From assembly GCF_932274485.2 (NCBI RefSeq), contig NC_065879.2, positions 59,665,459 through 59,729,458 of the forward strand: a stretch of DNA of 64,000 nt, written 5' to 3'. Positions within the stretch are counted from its first letter, which is position 1; each line of letters starts with the position of its first letter. The notes beneath the pieces are model-generated. The model did not search any database and was not told the origin of the DNA. It worked only from the letters and a program-made list of their open reading frames with translations. This DNA comes from Patella vulgata (Eukaryota > Mollusca > Gastropoda > Patellidae). Of this stretch, positions 21,433-34,277 are shown piece after piece. The position numbers and the translations under genes were made by a program.

Positions 21433-24014
21433 TAGATATGTTACAATTATATGACAAAATGTGTATTTTAAATTATCTTTACACTATAATTTTAATAATG
21501 ACATTAGCGTGTACCAAGCTCAAGGGCAGTTAACGCTGCTTGGCTTAATATTTGGTCCAAAAACTGGTTATGATTTTACAGTTACAATTTCATATTTTTA
21601 AGTTATATTTTTAAAATGTATTAAAATAAAGCCCTAAAATAGATGATATCTATAAACAGTCCTACCTTGTTAAAGAATAATCCTATTAATCCTATAATTC
21701 ACTATTGCCAGTTGTGATATTGGCAAAAATATCATTTTCAACTTCAAATTCAAACGTTTGGAGATAGCTATTCCATGGTAGAGAATAGGAAAACAAGGGA
21801 GGTAATTGTGTTATTATTTCCGCTGTGAAGATTTTTAAGTGTGAGAAAGATAACCTATGATCGTATAATAGTGAGTTGACAACCTATTGAGCAAAGACAT
21901 AGAAATAATTATGTTTTGACTTTCTTATAAAATATGAAATTGTAACTTTAAGTGGAAAAGTAGGTATCGAATTACGTTTGACCGTACCTTTTTATTTATT
22001 GGCGGATGGTGCAACTTGGCGGGAGATGTTCGGGAAAATGATGGACCTGTGGACTATGACAATTGGGCCCGTTGTGGCAGTTTCAGATGGTTCCTGGTGT
22101 GTGATTACCGTTTGGCGCATGCGCAGTTGTAGGAGTCAACTCACACCGTTACGGTCGCGGTGTGCATTGACTCCAAGTGATAGGATTTCCCCTAAGATTT
22201 TCTTACGGTCAAATCAATATATAGACTATTATGTACCGATATTTACAGTATTACCACCACGAGAGGATGCAAATTGACGATCTTTATTATTATTATTTAG
22301 TATATCCCGTCCACAATGCGAACATTCTCTCTTGTATTTGGGCTGTCTACATGCATGTTTGAATGTATGGGATGGTATAATAAATTTATATTTATGTTAA
22401 AGAAATCGGAATAAGAAATTCCATACTTTTATATTTGTGATAAATGAAGCCACGAAATATCAAAGGCCTTAATCTTCCTTTGGAGGTGAATTAATTGATA
22501 ATTTCAAGCCAATCATCAATTTGTATGGTTTCCACTGATCGTACGTGTGAAGAACGACTAATCACTAAAAAAAAAACAACGGCGACAAATCACAAACGAT
22601 AGAAGTAGGCCTATCAATTTCAAGCCAATCAACTTAGATCCGTTGATCGTGTAACTACTGATCACTAAAACAACAGCTAATCACGATAACAAGTATGTTT
22701 ATTAATGACAAAACTCTAATCAAGTACATAATATACTTTTTCCTGTACTGACCAGGAACCAACTCGCACCGCAGGAAGTAGATATAGTTTCGTTGTTAAG
22801 GCAAACATCAGTTTCGGACATGCGCAAGTGCCCAGGAGAAAACACACACCAGGAGTCAACTCAAACTATCACACCGTATCAGGTGAGTGGAACGATTTTT
22901 TTCTAGAATTTTAAAAAATTCAAATATTTTCCATTTCTTTACGTAGGAATATTCCAACATAATTTTACGATTTTATGACACTTTCGAGAATATTCTATTC
23001 ATAAAAAAATAAAAACCGGTACATGTCGATAAACCGGAAGTTGAATATCCATCATGGATGCCTATGGCGGCACGATACTGGATCCTCCCGATCTGAGAAA
23101 TATCTTTGATTTTTTCCCTGTTTATACCCACAATTCTAACCCTAACCCTTCAGAATAGTTTTAGCCACAATCCACCTGTTACGTCTTCAATTTGTACGTT
23201 TGACATGTAATTTATAAACCGAACCCTAACCCTAGAGAAAGATATTTCTCAGATCGTATACAGATCTAGTATTGTGCCCTATGACGAACGCTGTAGCTAT
23301 TTGATTTCATTCCGTAAAAATGTGCTTATTCTGTCCTTTTTTTTTACATAGATCGGTTACAACATGACTTGGAAAATAAAACTACCCATGTTTATAATAT
23401 ATTAATGATTAAATTTTAGCCGATATTATTCGATCTGTAGAAAATGGACCGAAATCGACCCGAAGAAACGGCATTATTTTATTGACAGACATAAATAAAA
23501 CCGCATGAACGCACGTTTTTTTAAAAGCAGAATTATATATATTGTATCAACAAAGAATAATTCACGAAGAAACTAAAGTGAAATGTTAGGCCAATTTATT
23601 ATCACTGATATATGACATAATGTCATGCGATATTGCGAGTAGGCTGTCTTTTTTTAAATTGCCACTGTAGTATCAGATTACGTGGGTATGAAAACTAATC
23701 CTTTGCACTGGATTGTTTAGTTTAATTCATTATATTTATTTTTTTCTATGCAAGCTGTTTACGAAAGACTCAGAAGCAGAGGCCTCATAAAACCAGACTA
23801 TCTGTCATATCAAAAATTCTTACCCCAACTAGTTGATAAACAAAAAGAAACGGCTAGCAAAAAAAAACACAATTATTGTTTGAAACCTTCCAGATATTAT
23901 TATCTAATACCATATATTGTTATTATTTTATATAAATAACCAATATATATATTTATTTATTATTATATAATACCATGTATTGTTATTATTTTATATAAAT
24001 AACCAATATTTATT

Positions 24015-24053
<39 letters not shown>

Positions 24054-24824
24054 CATAGAATTGAATTAAAACCCAGGTGTATGTTAGTCCCAAAATGACG
24101 TAGTCTGAGTCATGTGGAGTTTAAAACCTCTCACCTCACCACATCCTTCTTTCTATTTCTCCATATATCTTCGATTTCCCCTGCTTGAAATGCTTATTTT
24201 AGGATTTGTGTGATATTAGCAAATGTTTAAAAAAGGAGAAATAGCAAACAATCGTCAAATTTAAGCCTAAACTGGTCATTGATAACTACTTTTCCTGCAA
24301 AAAGGGGGTCTTATTTGTTATCTGAATGATTGTGAATTTAATAAGGAGTAACCAAACTGTTATTCTACCAAGTTTCATGTTAATTCATTGAAAATTTTTT
24401 TTTTTTTTACATTGCACTGAAGACAAATTACCACTTTTTGGACCAGATTTCGATTTCGGACCGAAAAAACAAAATTTTGAACAAAAATTGAATATTAAAA
24501 AAAGTATAAGTCCGATACTAAAAATTTAAATGGTTTTGAAATTCTAATGTTTGGGCAATTGCTCAAAAAAAAAAATTTGGTTGGTACATGCTAATAATGA
24601 TATGTATTTTGGGACATTCGTTTTTCAGATGTATGCTGGTATCAAACATGAAATTTTAAATTAATGCATAGTATTTAAAAAAAAAACTGTTCTATATTTT
24701 ATCAATTTAGTTATGTTCATTAACTGTCCTATTTTTTGCGTTAACGGAGAACAAAAATACTTAAAAATGGTAGTGATCCCCGTCGTAATTTACTCTGAAA
24801 CGAGGGCCGGGCTTCGCACTCCTA
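20434..24824 (+). repeat. Large tandem unit, copy 1 (4.39 kb)
   Basis: Begins 'agtgggggcagcacgccccc' and ends 'gggccgggcttcgcactcct'. Aligned by eye with copy 2, it is nearly identical; in the 300 bp at 21978-22277 I count four changes. It contains the first part of a CAGAGGCGGAT MITE (from 20960), two small frames (21978-22277, 99 codons; 23748-23939, 63 codons), two short 'ccctaaccct' words, and a TTTA microsatellite at its end portion. Relative to copy 2 it lacks the SINE, a 137-bp duplication and about 43 bp near the right end (between two 'acgag' words). Confidence 0.93.
24000..24056. repeat. TTTA microsatellite
   Basis: About ten TTTA units in a row near 24009-24052 in tandem copy 1. 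The same place in copy 2 (28838-28860) has far fewer units, a length difference expected of replication slippage. Confidence 0.9.
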
Positions 24825-27800
24825 AGTGGGGGTAGCACGCCCCCCCCCCCTTCTGAAAATCCTGGGTGGGGCTTAATAAGTTATGAATAAGTGAAGATTT
24901 AAGTGCAGGTCACATATTAGTTAGCATATACACAAATACTATAAATTATGAATACTGTATATACAAATATAACAATTGTTTTGATTATTTTAAATTGTTG
25001 TGTATGATGATTATTAAAAATTTATACAGCTGAAATCATTTAGTTTTTTAAGGGAATTTTTTATCCTCTCATTTGAAACACATGTTTCTCTTGTCAGACC
25101 AAGACAATTAATTAGTCCATACATGTCTATATTTTCATACCTAGTTTAGCGGAAGAGATCAAAATTTCTGTGGATTTTGATGCAACTCCATGTGACTATA
25201 TTATGGAGTTCTTAGTGGTTGCAAAAACAATCCCAGCCATGACTCTGCAAAAATCAATTTAGGTACTTCAATTTTCAATGCGTTCCTCTTTAAAACTAAC
25301 TAAAAAATCCCATTGCGTAAGTTTTAATGAGAATCCCAAATGCTACAACCCCAGAGGCGGATTCAAGGGGGGGGGGCGAGGGGCGCGCCCACCCACCCTA
25401 ATTTTCGACAGTGCCCTTTTTTACTGCTGAAAGTGCTCTTTTGTCAGACCCAAATATGTCCGTTCCCAACCCGTTGCAGGGATCCCAAATGACTCAAACC
25501 ATCGATTCAAACACACCAGTCTGGTCTAATTAATGCTTCCACTTTCAAACGAAGTCTTGTTGTTTAGCTGACAGTGCCCTAATCCTATAGAGTGACTATA
25601 GACAGACATCTTGTGGAATCGGCGGCGTATACACTCGTGCCCATCACCGACGCGCATGAGTGCAACTTGATGTAGCATCGTTTCATGTGTGGACAGTACA
25701 AAGTACAAGTTACAAGGAATAGATTCGTCTTTTTTCCCATCATAATGCCTCGCTCGTCTTGACGATTTTCGAGTCGCATGTGCAACTGCCTTTTTTGCTC
25801 GATTTTAAGGCCCATCGTTTCATGTGTGGACAGTACAAAGTACAAGTTACAAGGAATATTTTCGTCTTTTTTCCCATCATAATTTTCACTGCGATTTCTG
25901 AAATATGAAGTAAATTTCAGAGAGAGAGAGAGAGAGAGAAATGGGGTTTAACGTCCACTCGACACAAACTAGGTCATTTCGGACTAACATATGGTTTAAT
26001 TTTATTTCAATAATTCGCTTGCGCGTAGGGGTCTTTAGCAGTGGGAGGAAACCGGAGGACCCGGAGAAAACCCACGAGGTTGGACAGGCGACCCTACTCC
26101 TTGCCACGTACAACCGGGGATTCGAAACCACGCCAGTCGACTCAATGACAGACTTTATGACACAGCGCGCGCACGCTAACCATTCAGCCATCCAACCCCC
26201 CAAGTAAATTTCAAGAAAAATGTATAAATCAGTGTATGGCACTAACAGGCCACTGTAGATATGTTACAATTATATGACAAAATGTGTATTTTAAATTATC
26301 TTTACACTATAATTTTAATAATGACATTAGCGTGTACCAAGCTCAAGGGCAGTTAACGCTGCTTTGCTTAATATTTGGTCCAAAAACTGGTTATGATTTT
26401 AAAGTTACAATTTCATATTTTTAAGTTATATTTTTAAAATGTATTAAAATAAAGCCCTAAAATAGATGATATCTATAAACAGTCCTACCTTGTTAAAGAA
26501 TAATCCTATTAATCCTATAATTCACTATTGCCAGTTGTGATATTGGAAAAAATATCATTTTCAACTTCAAATTCAAACGTTTGGAGATAGCTATTCCATG
26601 GTAGAGAATAGGAAAACAAGGGAGGTAATTGTGTTATTATTTCCGCTGTGAAGATTTTTAAGTGTGAGAAAGATAACCTATGATCGTATAATAGTGAGTT
26701 GACAACCTATTGAGCAAAGACATAGAAATAATTATGTTTTGACTTTCTTATAAAATATGAAATTGTAACTTTAAGCGGAAAAGTAGGTATCGAATTACGT
26801 TTGACCGTACCTTTTTATTTATTGGCGGATGGTGCAACTTGGCGGGAGATGTTCGGGAAAATGTTGGACCTGTGGACTATGACAATTGGGCCCGTTGTGG
26901 CAGTTTCAGATGGTTCCTGGTGTGTGATTACCGTTTGGCGCATGCGCAGTTGTAGGAGTCAACTCACACCGTTACGGTCGCGGTGTGCATTGACTCCAAG
27001 TGATAGGATTTACCCTATGATTTTCTTACGGTCAAATCAATATATAGACTATTATGTACCGATATTTACAGTATTACCACCACGAAAGGATGCAAATTGA
27101 CGATCTTTATTATTATTATTTAGTATATCCCGTCCACAATGCGAACATTCTCTCTTGTATTTGGGCTGTCTACATGCATGTTTGAATGTATGGGATGGTA
27201 TAATAAATTTATATTTATGTTAAAGAAATCGGAATAAGAAATTCCATACTTTTATATTTGTGATAAATGAAGCCACGAAATATCAAAGGCCTTAATCTTC
27301 CTTTGGAGGTGAATTAATTGATAATTTCAAGCCAATCATCAATTTGTATGGTTTCCACTGATCGTACGTGTGAAGAACGACTAATCACTAAAAAAAAAAC
27401 AACGGCGACAAATCACGAACGATAGAAGTAGGCCTATCAATTTCAAGCCAATCAACTTAGATCCGTTGATCGTGTAACTACTGATCACTAAAACAACAGC
27501 TAATCACGATAACAAGTATGTTTATTAATGACAAAACTCTAATCAAGTACATGATATACTTTTTCCTGTACTGACCAGGAACCAACTCGCACCGCAGGAA
27601 GTAGATATAGTTTCGTTGTTAAGGCAAACATCAGTTTCGGACATGCGCAAGTGCCCAGGAGAAAACACACACCAGGAGTCAACTCAAACTATCACACCGT
27701 ATCAGGTGAGTGGAACGATTTTTTTCTAGAATTTTAAAAAATTCAAATATTTTCCATTTCTTTACGTAGGAATATTCCAACATAATTTTACGATTTTATG

Positions 27801-29683
27801 ACACTTTCGAGAATATTCTATTCATAAAAAAATAAAAACCGGTACATGTCGATAAACCGGAAGTTGAATATCCATCAGGGATGCCTATGGCGGCACGATA
27901 CTGGTTCCTCCCGATCTGAGAAATATCTTTGATTTTTCCGTGTTTATACCCACAATTCTAACCCTAACCCTTCAGAATAGTTTTAGCCACAATCCACCTG
28001 TTACGGCTTCAATTTGTACGTTTGACATGTAATTTATAAACCGAACCCTAACCCTAGAGAAAGATATTTCTCAGATCGTATACAGATCTAGTATTGTGCC
28101 CTATGACGAACGCTGTAGCTATTTGATTTCATTCCGTAAAAATGTGCTTATTCTGTCTTTTTTTTTTTACATAGATCGGTTACAACATGACTTGGAAAAT
28201 AAAACTACCCATGTTTATAATATATTAATGATTAAATTTTAGCCGATATTATTCGATCTGTAGAAAATGGACCGAAATCGACCCGAAGAAACGGCACTAT
28301 TTTATTGACAGACATAAATAAAACCGTATGAACGCACGTTTTTTAAAAGTAGAATTATATATATTGTATCAACAAAGAATAATTCACGAAGAAACTAAAG
28401 TGAAATGTTAGGCCAATTTATTATCACTGATATATGACATAATGTCATGCGATATTGCGTTTAGGCTGTCTTTTTTTAAATTGCCACTGTAGTATCAGAT
28501 TACGTGGGTATGAAAACTAATCCTTTGCACTGGATTGTTTAGTTTAATTCATTTTATTTATTTTTTTCTATGCAAACTGTTTACGAAAGACTCAGAAGCA
28601 GAGGCCTCATAAAACCAGACTATCTGTCATATCAAAAATTGTTACCCCAACTAGTTAATAAACAAAAAGAAACGGCTAGCAAAAAAAACCACAATTATTG
28701 TTTGAAACCTTCCAGATATTATTATCTTATACCATATATTGTTATTATTTTATATAAATAACCAATATATATATATTTATTTATTATTATATAATACCAT
28801 GTATTGTTATTATTTTATATAAATAACCAATATCTATTTATTTTATTTATTTATTTTTTTACATATAATTGAATTAAAACGGTGGTGTATGTTAGTCCCA
28901 AAATGACGTAGTCTGAGTCATGTGGAGTTTAAAACCTCTCACCTCCCCACATCCTTCTTTCTATTTCTCCACATATCTTCGATTTCCCCTGCTTGAAATG
29001 CTTATTTTAGGATTTGTGTGATATTAGCAAATGTTTAAAAAAGGAGAAATAGCAAACAATCGTCAAATTTAAGCCTAAACTGGTCATTGATAACCACGTT
29101 TCCTGCAAAAAGGGGGTCTTATTTGTTATTTGAATGATTGTGAATTTAATAAGGAGTAACCAAACTGTTATTCTACCAAGTTTCATGTTAATTCATTGAA
29201 AATTTTTTTTTTTACATTGCACTGAAGACAAATTACCACTTTTTGGACCAGATTTCGATTTCGGACCGAAAAAACAAAATTTTGAAAAAAAATTGAATAT
29301 TAAAAAAAGTATAAGTCCGATACTAAAAATTTAAATGGTTTTGAAATTCTAATGTTTGGGCAATTGCTCAAAAAATAAAATTTGGTTGGTACATGCTAAT
29401 AATGATATGTATTTTGGGACATTCGTTTTTCAGATGTATGCTGGTATCAAACATGAAATTTTAAATTAATGCATAGTATTTAAAAAAAACTGTTCTATAT
29501 TTTATCAATTTAGTTATGTTCATTAACTGTCCTATTTTTTTGCAGTTAATTTGCGTTAACGGAGAACAAAAATACTTAAAAATGGTAGTGATCCCCGTCG
29601 TAATTTACTCTGAAACGAGCCAGTTGGTGACTTGGTTGATTGCCCGTCAGTCCGCCCAACGAGGGCCGGGCTTCGCACTCCTA
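24825..29683 (+). repeat. Large tandem unit, copy 2 (4.86 kb)
   Basis: Same unit as 20434-24824. It is longer because of a SINE (25920-26201), a 137-bp tandem duplication at about 25680-25885 (gtttcatgtgtggacagtac twice) and about 43 bp near the right end (ccagttggtgacttggttga...). The two small frames recur at 26801-27100 and 28570-28761. The four changes in the first are all amino-acid changing and four of five in the second are, and the first starts with TTG rather than ATG, so I do not call them genes. Confidence 0.93.
25920..26201 (-). mobile_element. tRNA-derived SINE inserted in tandem copy 2
   Basis: Full-length copy of the window's SINE family in reverse. On the minus strand it starts at a G-run, has box A TGGCTGAATGG and box B text GGTTTCGAATCC, a middle with CTCCGGGTCCTCCGGTTTCC, and a 3' end with GTTAAACCCC then a CT-run (seen here as AG-run at 25920-25938). 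The target duplication aagtaaatttca lies at 25908-25919 and 26202-26213, perfect over 12 bp. Tandem copy 1 has the empty site near 21380-21391. Confidence 0.95.
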
Positions 29684-30594
29684 AGTGGGGGCAGCACGCC
29701 CCCCCCCCCTCCCTTCTGAAAATCCTGGGTGGGGCTTAATAAGTTATGAATAAGTGAAGATTTAAGTGCAGGTCACATATTAGTTAGCATATACACAAAT
29801 ACTATAAATTATGAATACTGTATATACAAATATAACAATTGTTTTGATTATTTTAAATTGTTGTGTATGATGATTATTAAAAATGTATACAGCTGAAATC
29901 ATTTAGTTTTTTAAGGGAATTTTTTTATCCTCCCATTTGAAACACATGTTTCTCTTGTCAGACCAAGACAATTAATTAGTCCATACATGTCTATATTTTC
30001 ATACCTAGTTTAGCGGAAGAGATCAAAATTTCTGTGGATTTTGATGCAACTCCATGTGACTATATTATGGAGTTCTTAGTGGTTGCAAAAACAATCCCAG
30101 CCATGACTCTGTAAAAATCAATTTAGGTACTTCAATTTTCAATGCGTTCCTCTTTAAAACTAACTAAAAAATACCATTGCGTAAGTTTTAATGAGAATCC
30201 CAAATGCTACAACCCCAGAGGCGGATTCAAGGGGGGGGGGGGGGGCGAGGGGCGCGCCCACCCACCCTAATTTTCGACAGTGCCCTTTTTTACTGCTGAA
30301 AGTCTGGTCTAATTAATGCTTCCACTTTCAAACGAAGTCTTGTTGTTTAGCTGACAGTGCCCTAATCCTATAGAGTGACTATAGACAGACATCTTGTGGA
30401 ATCGGCGGCGTATACATTCGTGCCCATCACCGACGCGCATGAGTGCAACTTGATGTAGCATCGTTTCATGTGTGGACAGTACAAAGTACAAGTTACAAGG
30501 AATAGATTCGTCTTTTTTCCCATCATAATGCCTCGCTCGTCTTGATGATTTTCGAGTCGCATGTTCAACTGCCTTTTTTGCTCGATTTTAAGGC
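29684..30594 (+). repeat. Large tandem unit, copy 3 (partial)
   Basis: Third copy of the unit, matching copy 2 up to 'gctcgattttaaggc' at about 30594. About 97 bp are missing near 30303 (between two 'agt' words). From 30595 the sequence departs from copy 2 but continues inside the MITE to its natural right end, so this copy shows what followed the unit before it was duplicated. Confidence 0.9.
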
Positions 30595-30804
30595 TCTTTT
30601 TCAACGATTTCCGAACGTTTACTTAGACGAAAATATCAGCCAAATAGCTCTTGGAATGGCTACAGATGCAAGGAAATGACGGATAATTTTCTTGGGCCCC
30701 CCCCCCCCAAAAAAAAATCCCCTCTCAGCGGCGTGCCCCGTCTCCGCGGTCAGTGCCCTCATTTTGCGACGCCCCCCTTTTCAAAATTCCTAGATCTGCC
30801 CCTG
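30216..30804. mobile_element. MITE with CAGAGGCGGAT ends
   Basis: A 589-bp non-autonomous element. The left end CAGAGGCGGATTCAAGG and the right end, read inward on the other strand, CAGGGGCAGATCTAGG agree at 12 of 16 places. AACCC lies on both sides (30211-30215 and 30805-30809), a possible 5-bp target duplication. Both ends carry long G- or C-runs just inside. The same left part is present in tandem copies 1 (from 20960) and 2 (from 25352), where the right part is cut off. Superfamily not assigned. Confidence 0.7.
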
Positions 30805-31093
30805 AACCCGGACTGAGATTAAAAGATGTTGTAAAGTAGTGGTGACCATATAGATTTATAACAGGCCTTATGATCTAATGAGCACGAACAAGACCACCCC
30901 ATCCAACCCCACCCAGATTAGATATCCATAAGAATGTAATAGAAACATTATCGAAAATAAACATTTGAACTGCTTGTGGGAGCCGTGGTGGCTCAATGCA
31001 GACCACATAAGACAACAAATCTAAATTTCATGTACGTATAGCCAATGGTTACTATATCCACTTTACGGCAAGTTCACATCTGATTAAAATTAA

Positions 31094-34000
31094 TTGTTGT
31101 TTGTTGTTTATTACAGATTTAACGTCCAATACAATGAATATGATATTATGGACCGGTTGATTTAATTAAATTATTTACGCTTGCAAATTGTTAAAAACAC
31201 AAATTACAGAGAAAAAAAAGGTCTTCGGATACCAAAAGTTCCATAAAGCACACTTATAAACTTGCTGTCGTGAGAAAGGAGGGTGGGTCATCTTCTCCCT
31301 TTATCATAATAAAGTTTAAATAGGAGGTCCTGTCATCAGAGCGGATAGAAAAAAAAACCCGTGGGGAAAAGAATCCGCTGGCTTTATGTGGAAAAGCGAA
31401 GTGCTCGCAGTAAAAACCACATAGCTGGACCCGTAGATTATTTACATATTAAAAGTGTTCGTCCAATAAGTTCCATATTGTTAAAAGTTAATTAAGAGTT
31501 CAGGACTTAAAAGTTTAAAAGTTGTAGGCATTCCATTAGAGTTTTCCTTGCGTACGGCTCTCCACGGGTAAAAATGTTACCCGAAAAGAAAAAAAAGAGC
31601 CAGCAGCAACAAAGACAAATAATTGAACCATTTATACATTTATAGGAATAAATAAATTTTTAAATACAGGTTAAATTAAATTGATTGATGTGCACTGCCA
31701 TTATTAATAATGGTTGGGTAGGTCCCTATTCCTTTATTTTGTCATTATTTTTCCCTTGTATATTATTATATTAAATCATGCATCAGGCTGAACCGCCATA
31801 CTGTCCTACAACAATAGTTCCTTTCTTTGTAACTAGATATGTAGTTCTCTATCTGAACGTTAACAGTTAATTCCCGATTCTGCTATGAATTTTGAGATAG
31901 CTTTATAAATTTTATATGACATATTCCGAGGGGGAAGAGTAAATTTTGGAGGGTATATTGGAGTTTGGCATTTTCCATTAAACTTCGTACAGGGAATATT
32001 TTCTTTTCCAATTTATTGCACGCAATGATGCCGTGATTAACGGTCAAATTGTGGCCACATTCGCACTTCAACGGGTTAAATTTATGGTCGGTAATTAAAT
32101 CGTTAGTTCTTAATCTTGTGATTAATCTCCGTCTTTACAACCAGATCGTTGTTTAAATTGAATCTAAAAGTATTTGGTCTGGCCAATTCAATTTTCCATT
32201 CTGATTTAATTTTTAAGTATTCAGTCTCGCAGAGGCTGAGTCCTTTGCGAGCCAGATTGTCTGCGGACTCATTGCCTGCTATGCCAACATGGAATGGTAT
32301 CCATGTAAGTTCTACGGTTTTATTTTTGTTTCGGAGGGAATAAACACTTGCTCGAATATTCTGAACAAGTTCTGGTTTAGGTGTTTTTTTTGTCATGTAT
32401 TATTTACTTTATGCTGCTAAGAGAGTCTGACACAATGACTGCTCTTTGAACGGTGGATGACACGAGCCACTCAAGAGCTGTGGATATTGCCTTTAGTTCT
32501 ACTGTATAGATAGAGCATCCATCTGGTAGCCTTTTCGATATATTAATATTAAATTCGGGAATGACCACACCTAATGCAGTTTTGGTAGTGTTTGGATCGT
32601 GAGACTCTTCCGTGTATATTTTTACATGCGATGACCATTTTTCGTTTATGAATTCCCTCGATAGCATTAGAGCGTGTTGTGGATTATCTTTTTTCTTGAC
32701 AAGGTTACCTTTTTGTGCCAAATGAAGCTTTCATTGCTATCTTTATTACCTGATATTGTAAACTATATAGTTTAGCAAGAGCTGTTTCATTTGCACTTGC
32801 AAAAGCGACACAACCATAGTCACATATTGATCTTATCATGGACCTTCTTATCGTGGACCTATATATCATTAGCAGGGTCGTTTTATTTGCTCCCCATGCC
32901 TGTCAGGCATTTCATTACGTTCAGAACATTCTGTCCTCGTTTAACAATATTTTCAATATGTGGTATAAAAGTCATTTTGCGATCAAAGGTCATCCCAAGA
33001 AGCTTTGCCTGATCTTTAAATTCAATTCGGCTATTGTTCAATTCCAGTTTCATAGATGACACTTCCCTATGATCCCTAAAGAAGAGCATGCCTACTGTTT
33101 TACTTTCAGATATACGAAATCCCCAGTCATTAGACCATTTCGAAAATTTGTCTAAGGCTTCTTGCATTTTTGTTCTAACCGTACTGTAGTTATTCGTTGC
33201 ATGCCAGATTGAACTGTCGTCTGCACAAACCGTTAATCATGATATTGAAAAGTGTGGGGCTTATTACAGAACCCTAGGTTGTGCCATTTATGAGTTCGTA
33301 TTTGTTGCTTATTGAGAGACCTACATTAACTTGTATATGCCTATCGCTTAGAAAATCTTCGACCCAGTGGAACATTCGTCCTGTTACCCCTAGTCCATGT
33401 ACTTTTTTAAGTAGGCCATCCACCCAAACTAAGTCAAATGCCTTGGTCAGGTCGATGAATACTGCACATAGATAATTGTTCTTTTTAGATAGTGAAGTCA
33501 TGATATCATGCTGTAACCTTACAATATGATCAATAATGGAGCGCTGCTGTTTATATCCACTTTGATTTGGACTGATTAATCCATTACTTTCACAGTAATA
33601 TTTTAGCCTATTATTTACCATAGTCTCAGGTGTTTTACACAACGTAGAGGTCAAAATTATCGGCCTGTAAGAACCGGTTTCATTTTTATCTTTTAATGGT
33701 TTAATCAACGGGATTAGCGTTGCTGTTTTCCAGCGTGTAGGAATTTTTCCTTCTGACCATGATTTATTGAATAATTCAAGAAGTAAATTACGTAATGACC
33801 CTGGGAGTTTTCTTAACATGCTATATTCTATTTGATATTCGCCAGCCGCCGAGTCAATTTTGCTACTTAAACCTTTATCGATCTCCTCTAGGGTGTAAAG
33901 GGTAAGTTAATTGCTTTATGTTCATCTGCTGAGTTACGCGATGGTTTATTCCAATGAAATTCCGACTTTAGTTTTAAGAATTTGTCATTGTGATTTTTAT

Positions 34001-34130
34001 CGCTACTGCCATCAGCAAACGTTTTTGCTAACAGCTCCGCCTTTTCGCTATTTGTCATGACTGATTGGGATTCGGCTGTTAACGCTTTAAAAGTATCCGA
34101 CACACCAAAACGCTTTTCAATTTTTCAATT
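31094..34130 (-). mobile_element. LINE-B, I-clade-like non-LTR retrotransposon, 5'-truncated
   Basis: Minus-strand LINE remnant of about 3 kb. The coding part is at 34103-31883 and is followed by about 0.8 kb of 3' UTR. On the minus strand the end reads ggacgttaaatctgtaataa then caacaaacaacaatt, in the style of LINE tails of molluscs. No endonuclease is seen, so the copy is truncated in or before the region upstream of the reverse transcriptase. The presence of an RNase H domain and a Cys/His knuckle after it fits the I/Nimb/Ingi group, judged from motifs only. Confidence 0.82.
31883..34103 (-). pseudogene. LINE-B ORF2 remnant: reverse transcriptase and RNase H
   Basis: Order on the minus strand: pre-RT text (KAELLAKTFADGSSD, about 34050), then RT at 33819-33274 with WKTATLIPLIKP, SYRPIILTSTLCKTPE, NQSGYKQQRSIIDHI, FIDLTKAFD (motif A) and a motif B NGTT-stop-GSVISPTLFN. 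The stop is a TAG at 33276-33274 where the family has Gln. Motif C is VCADD at 33230-33216, one frame off from motif B, so a frameshift lies between. The frame at 33167-32883 continues with KWSNDWGFRISESKT and LGMTFDRKMTF. RNase H follows at 32721-32103: YTEESH (Asp-to-Glu like change in YTDGS), VELKAISTALEWL, VSDSLSS, and WIPFHVGIAGNESADNLAR, with a frame break near 32400. The last part has CECGHNLTVNHGIIAC at about 32063-32016. It is dead. Confidence 0.85.
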
Positions 34131-34277
34131 ACGACCTTAATCCGGTTGATCGGCTAGTGACGTCACAAGCACTACACATAGTATATACATTATCTATACA
34201 ATATACCACTGTCTGTACAATATAGCACTATCAGTAAACGCCACCAGTTGACAAGCGTTTAGTGACGGTCCAATTAC

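Noticed and set aside
21978-22277. 99-codon frame conserved in both tandem copies as a gene
   Set aside because: It begins with TTG and all four changes between copies alter the protein, as expected without constraint.
23131-23252. 'ccctaaccct' words that look telomeric (also at 27957-28060)
   Set aside because: Only one or two units each, inside the tandem unit in both copies. Too short for a telomeric tract.
23748-23939. 63-codon frame (YERLRSRGLIKPDYLSYQ) as an exon after a T-rich tract
   Set aside because: Four of five changes between copies alter the protein and no matching donor or further exon was found.
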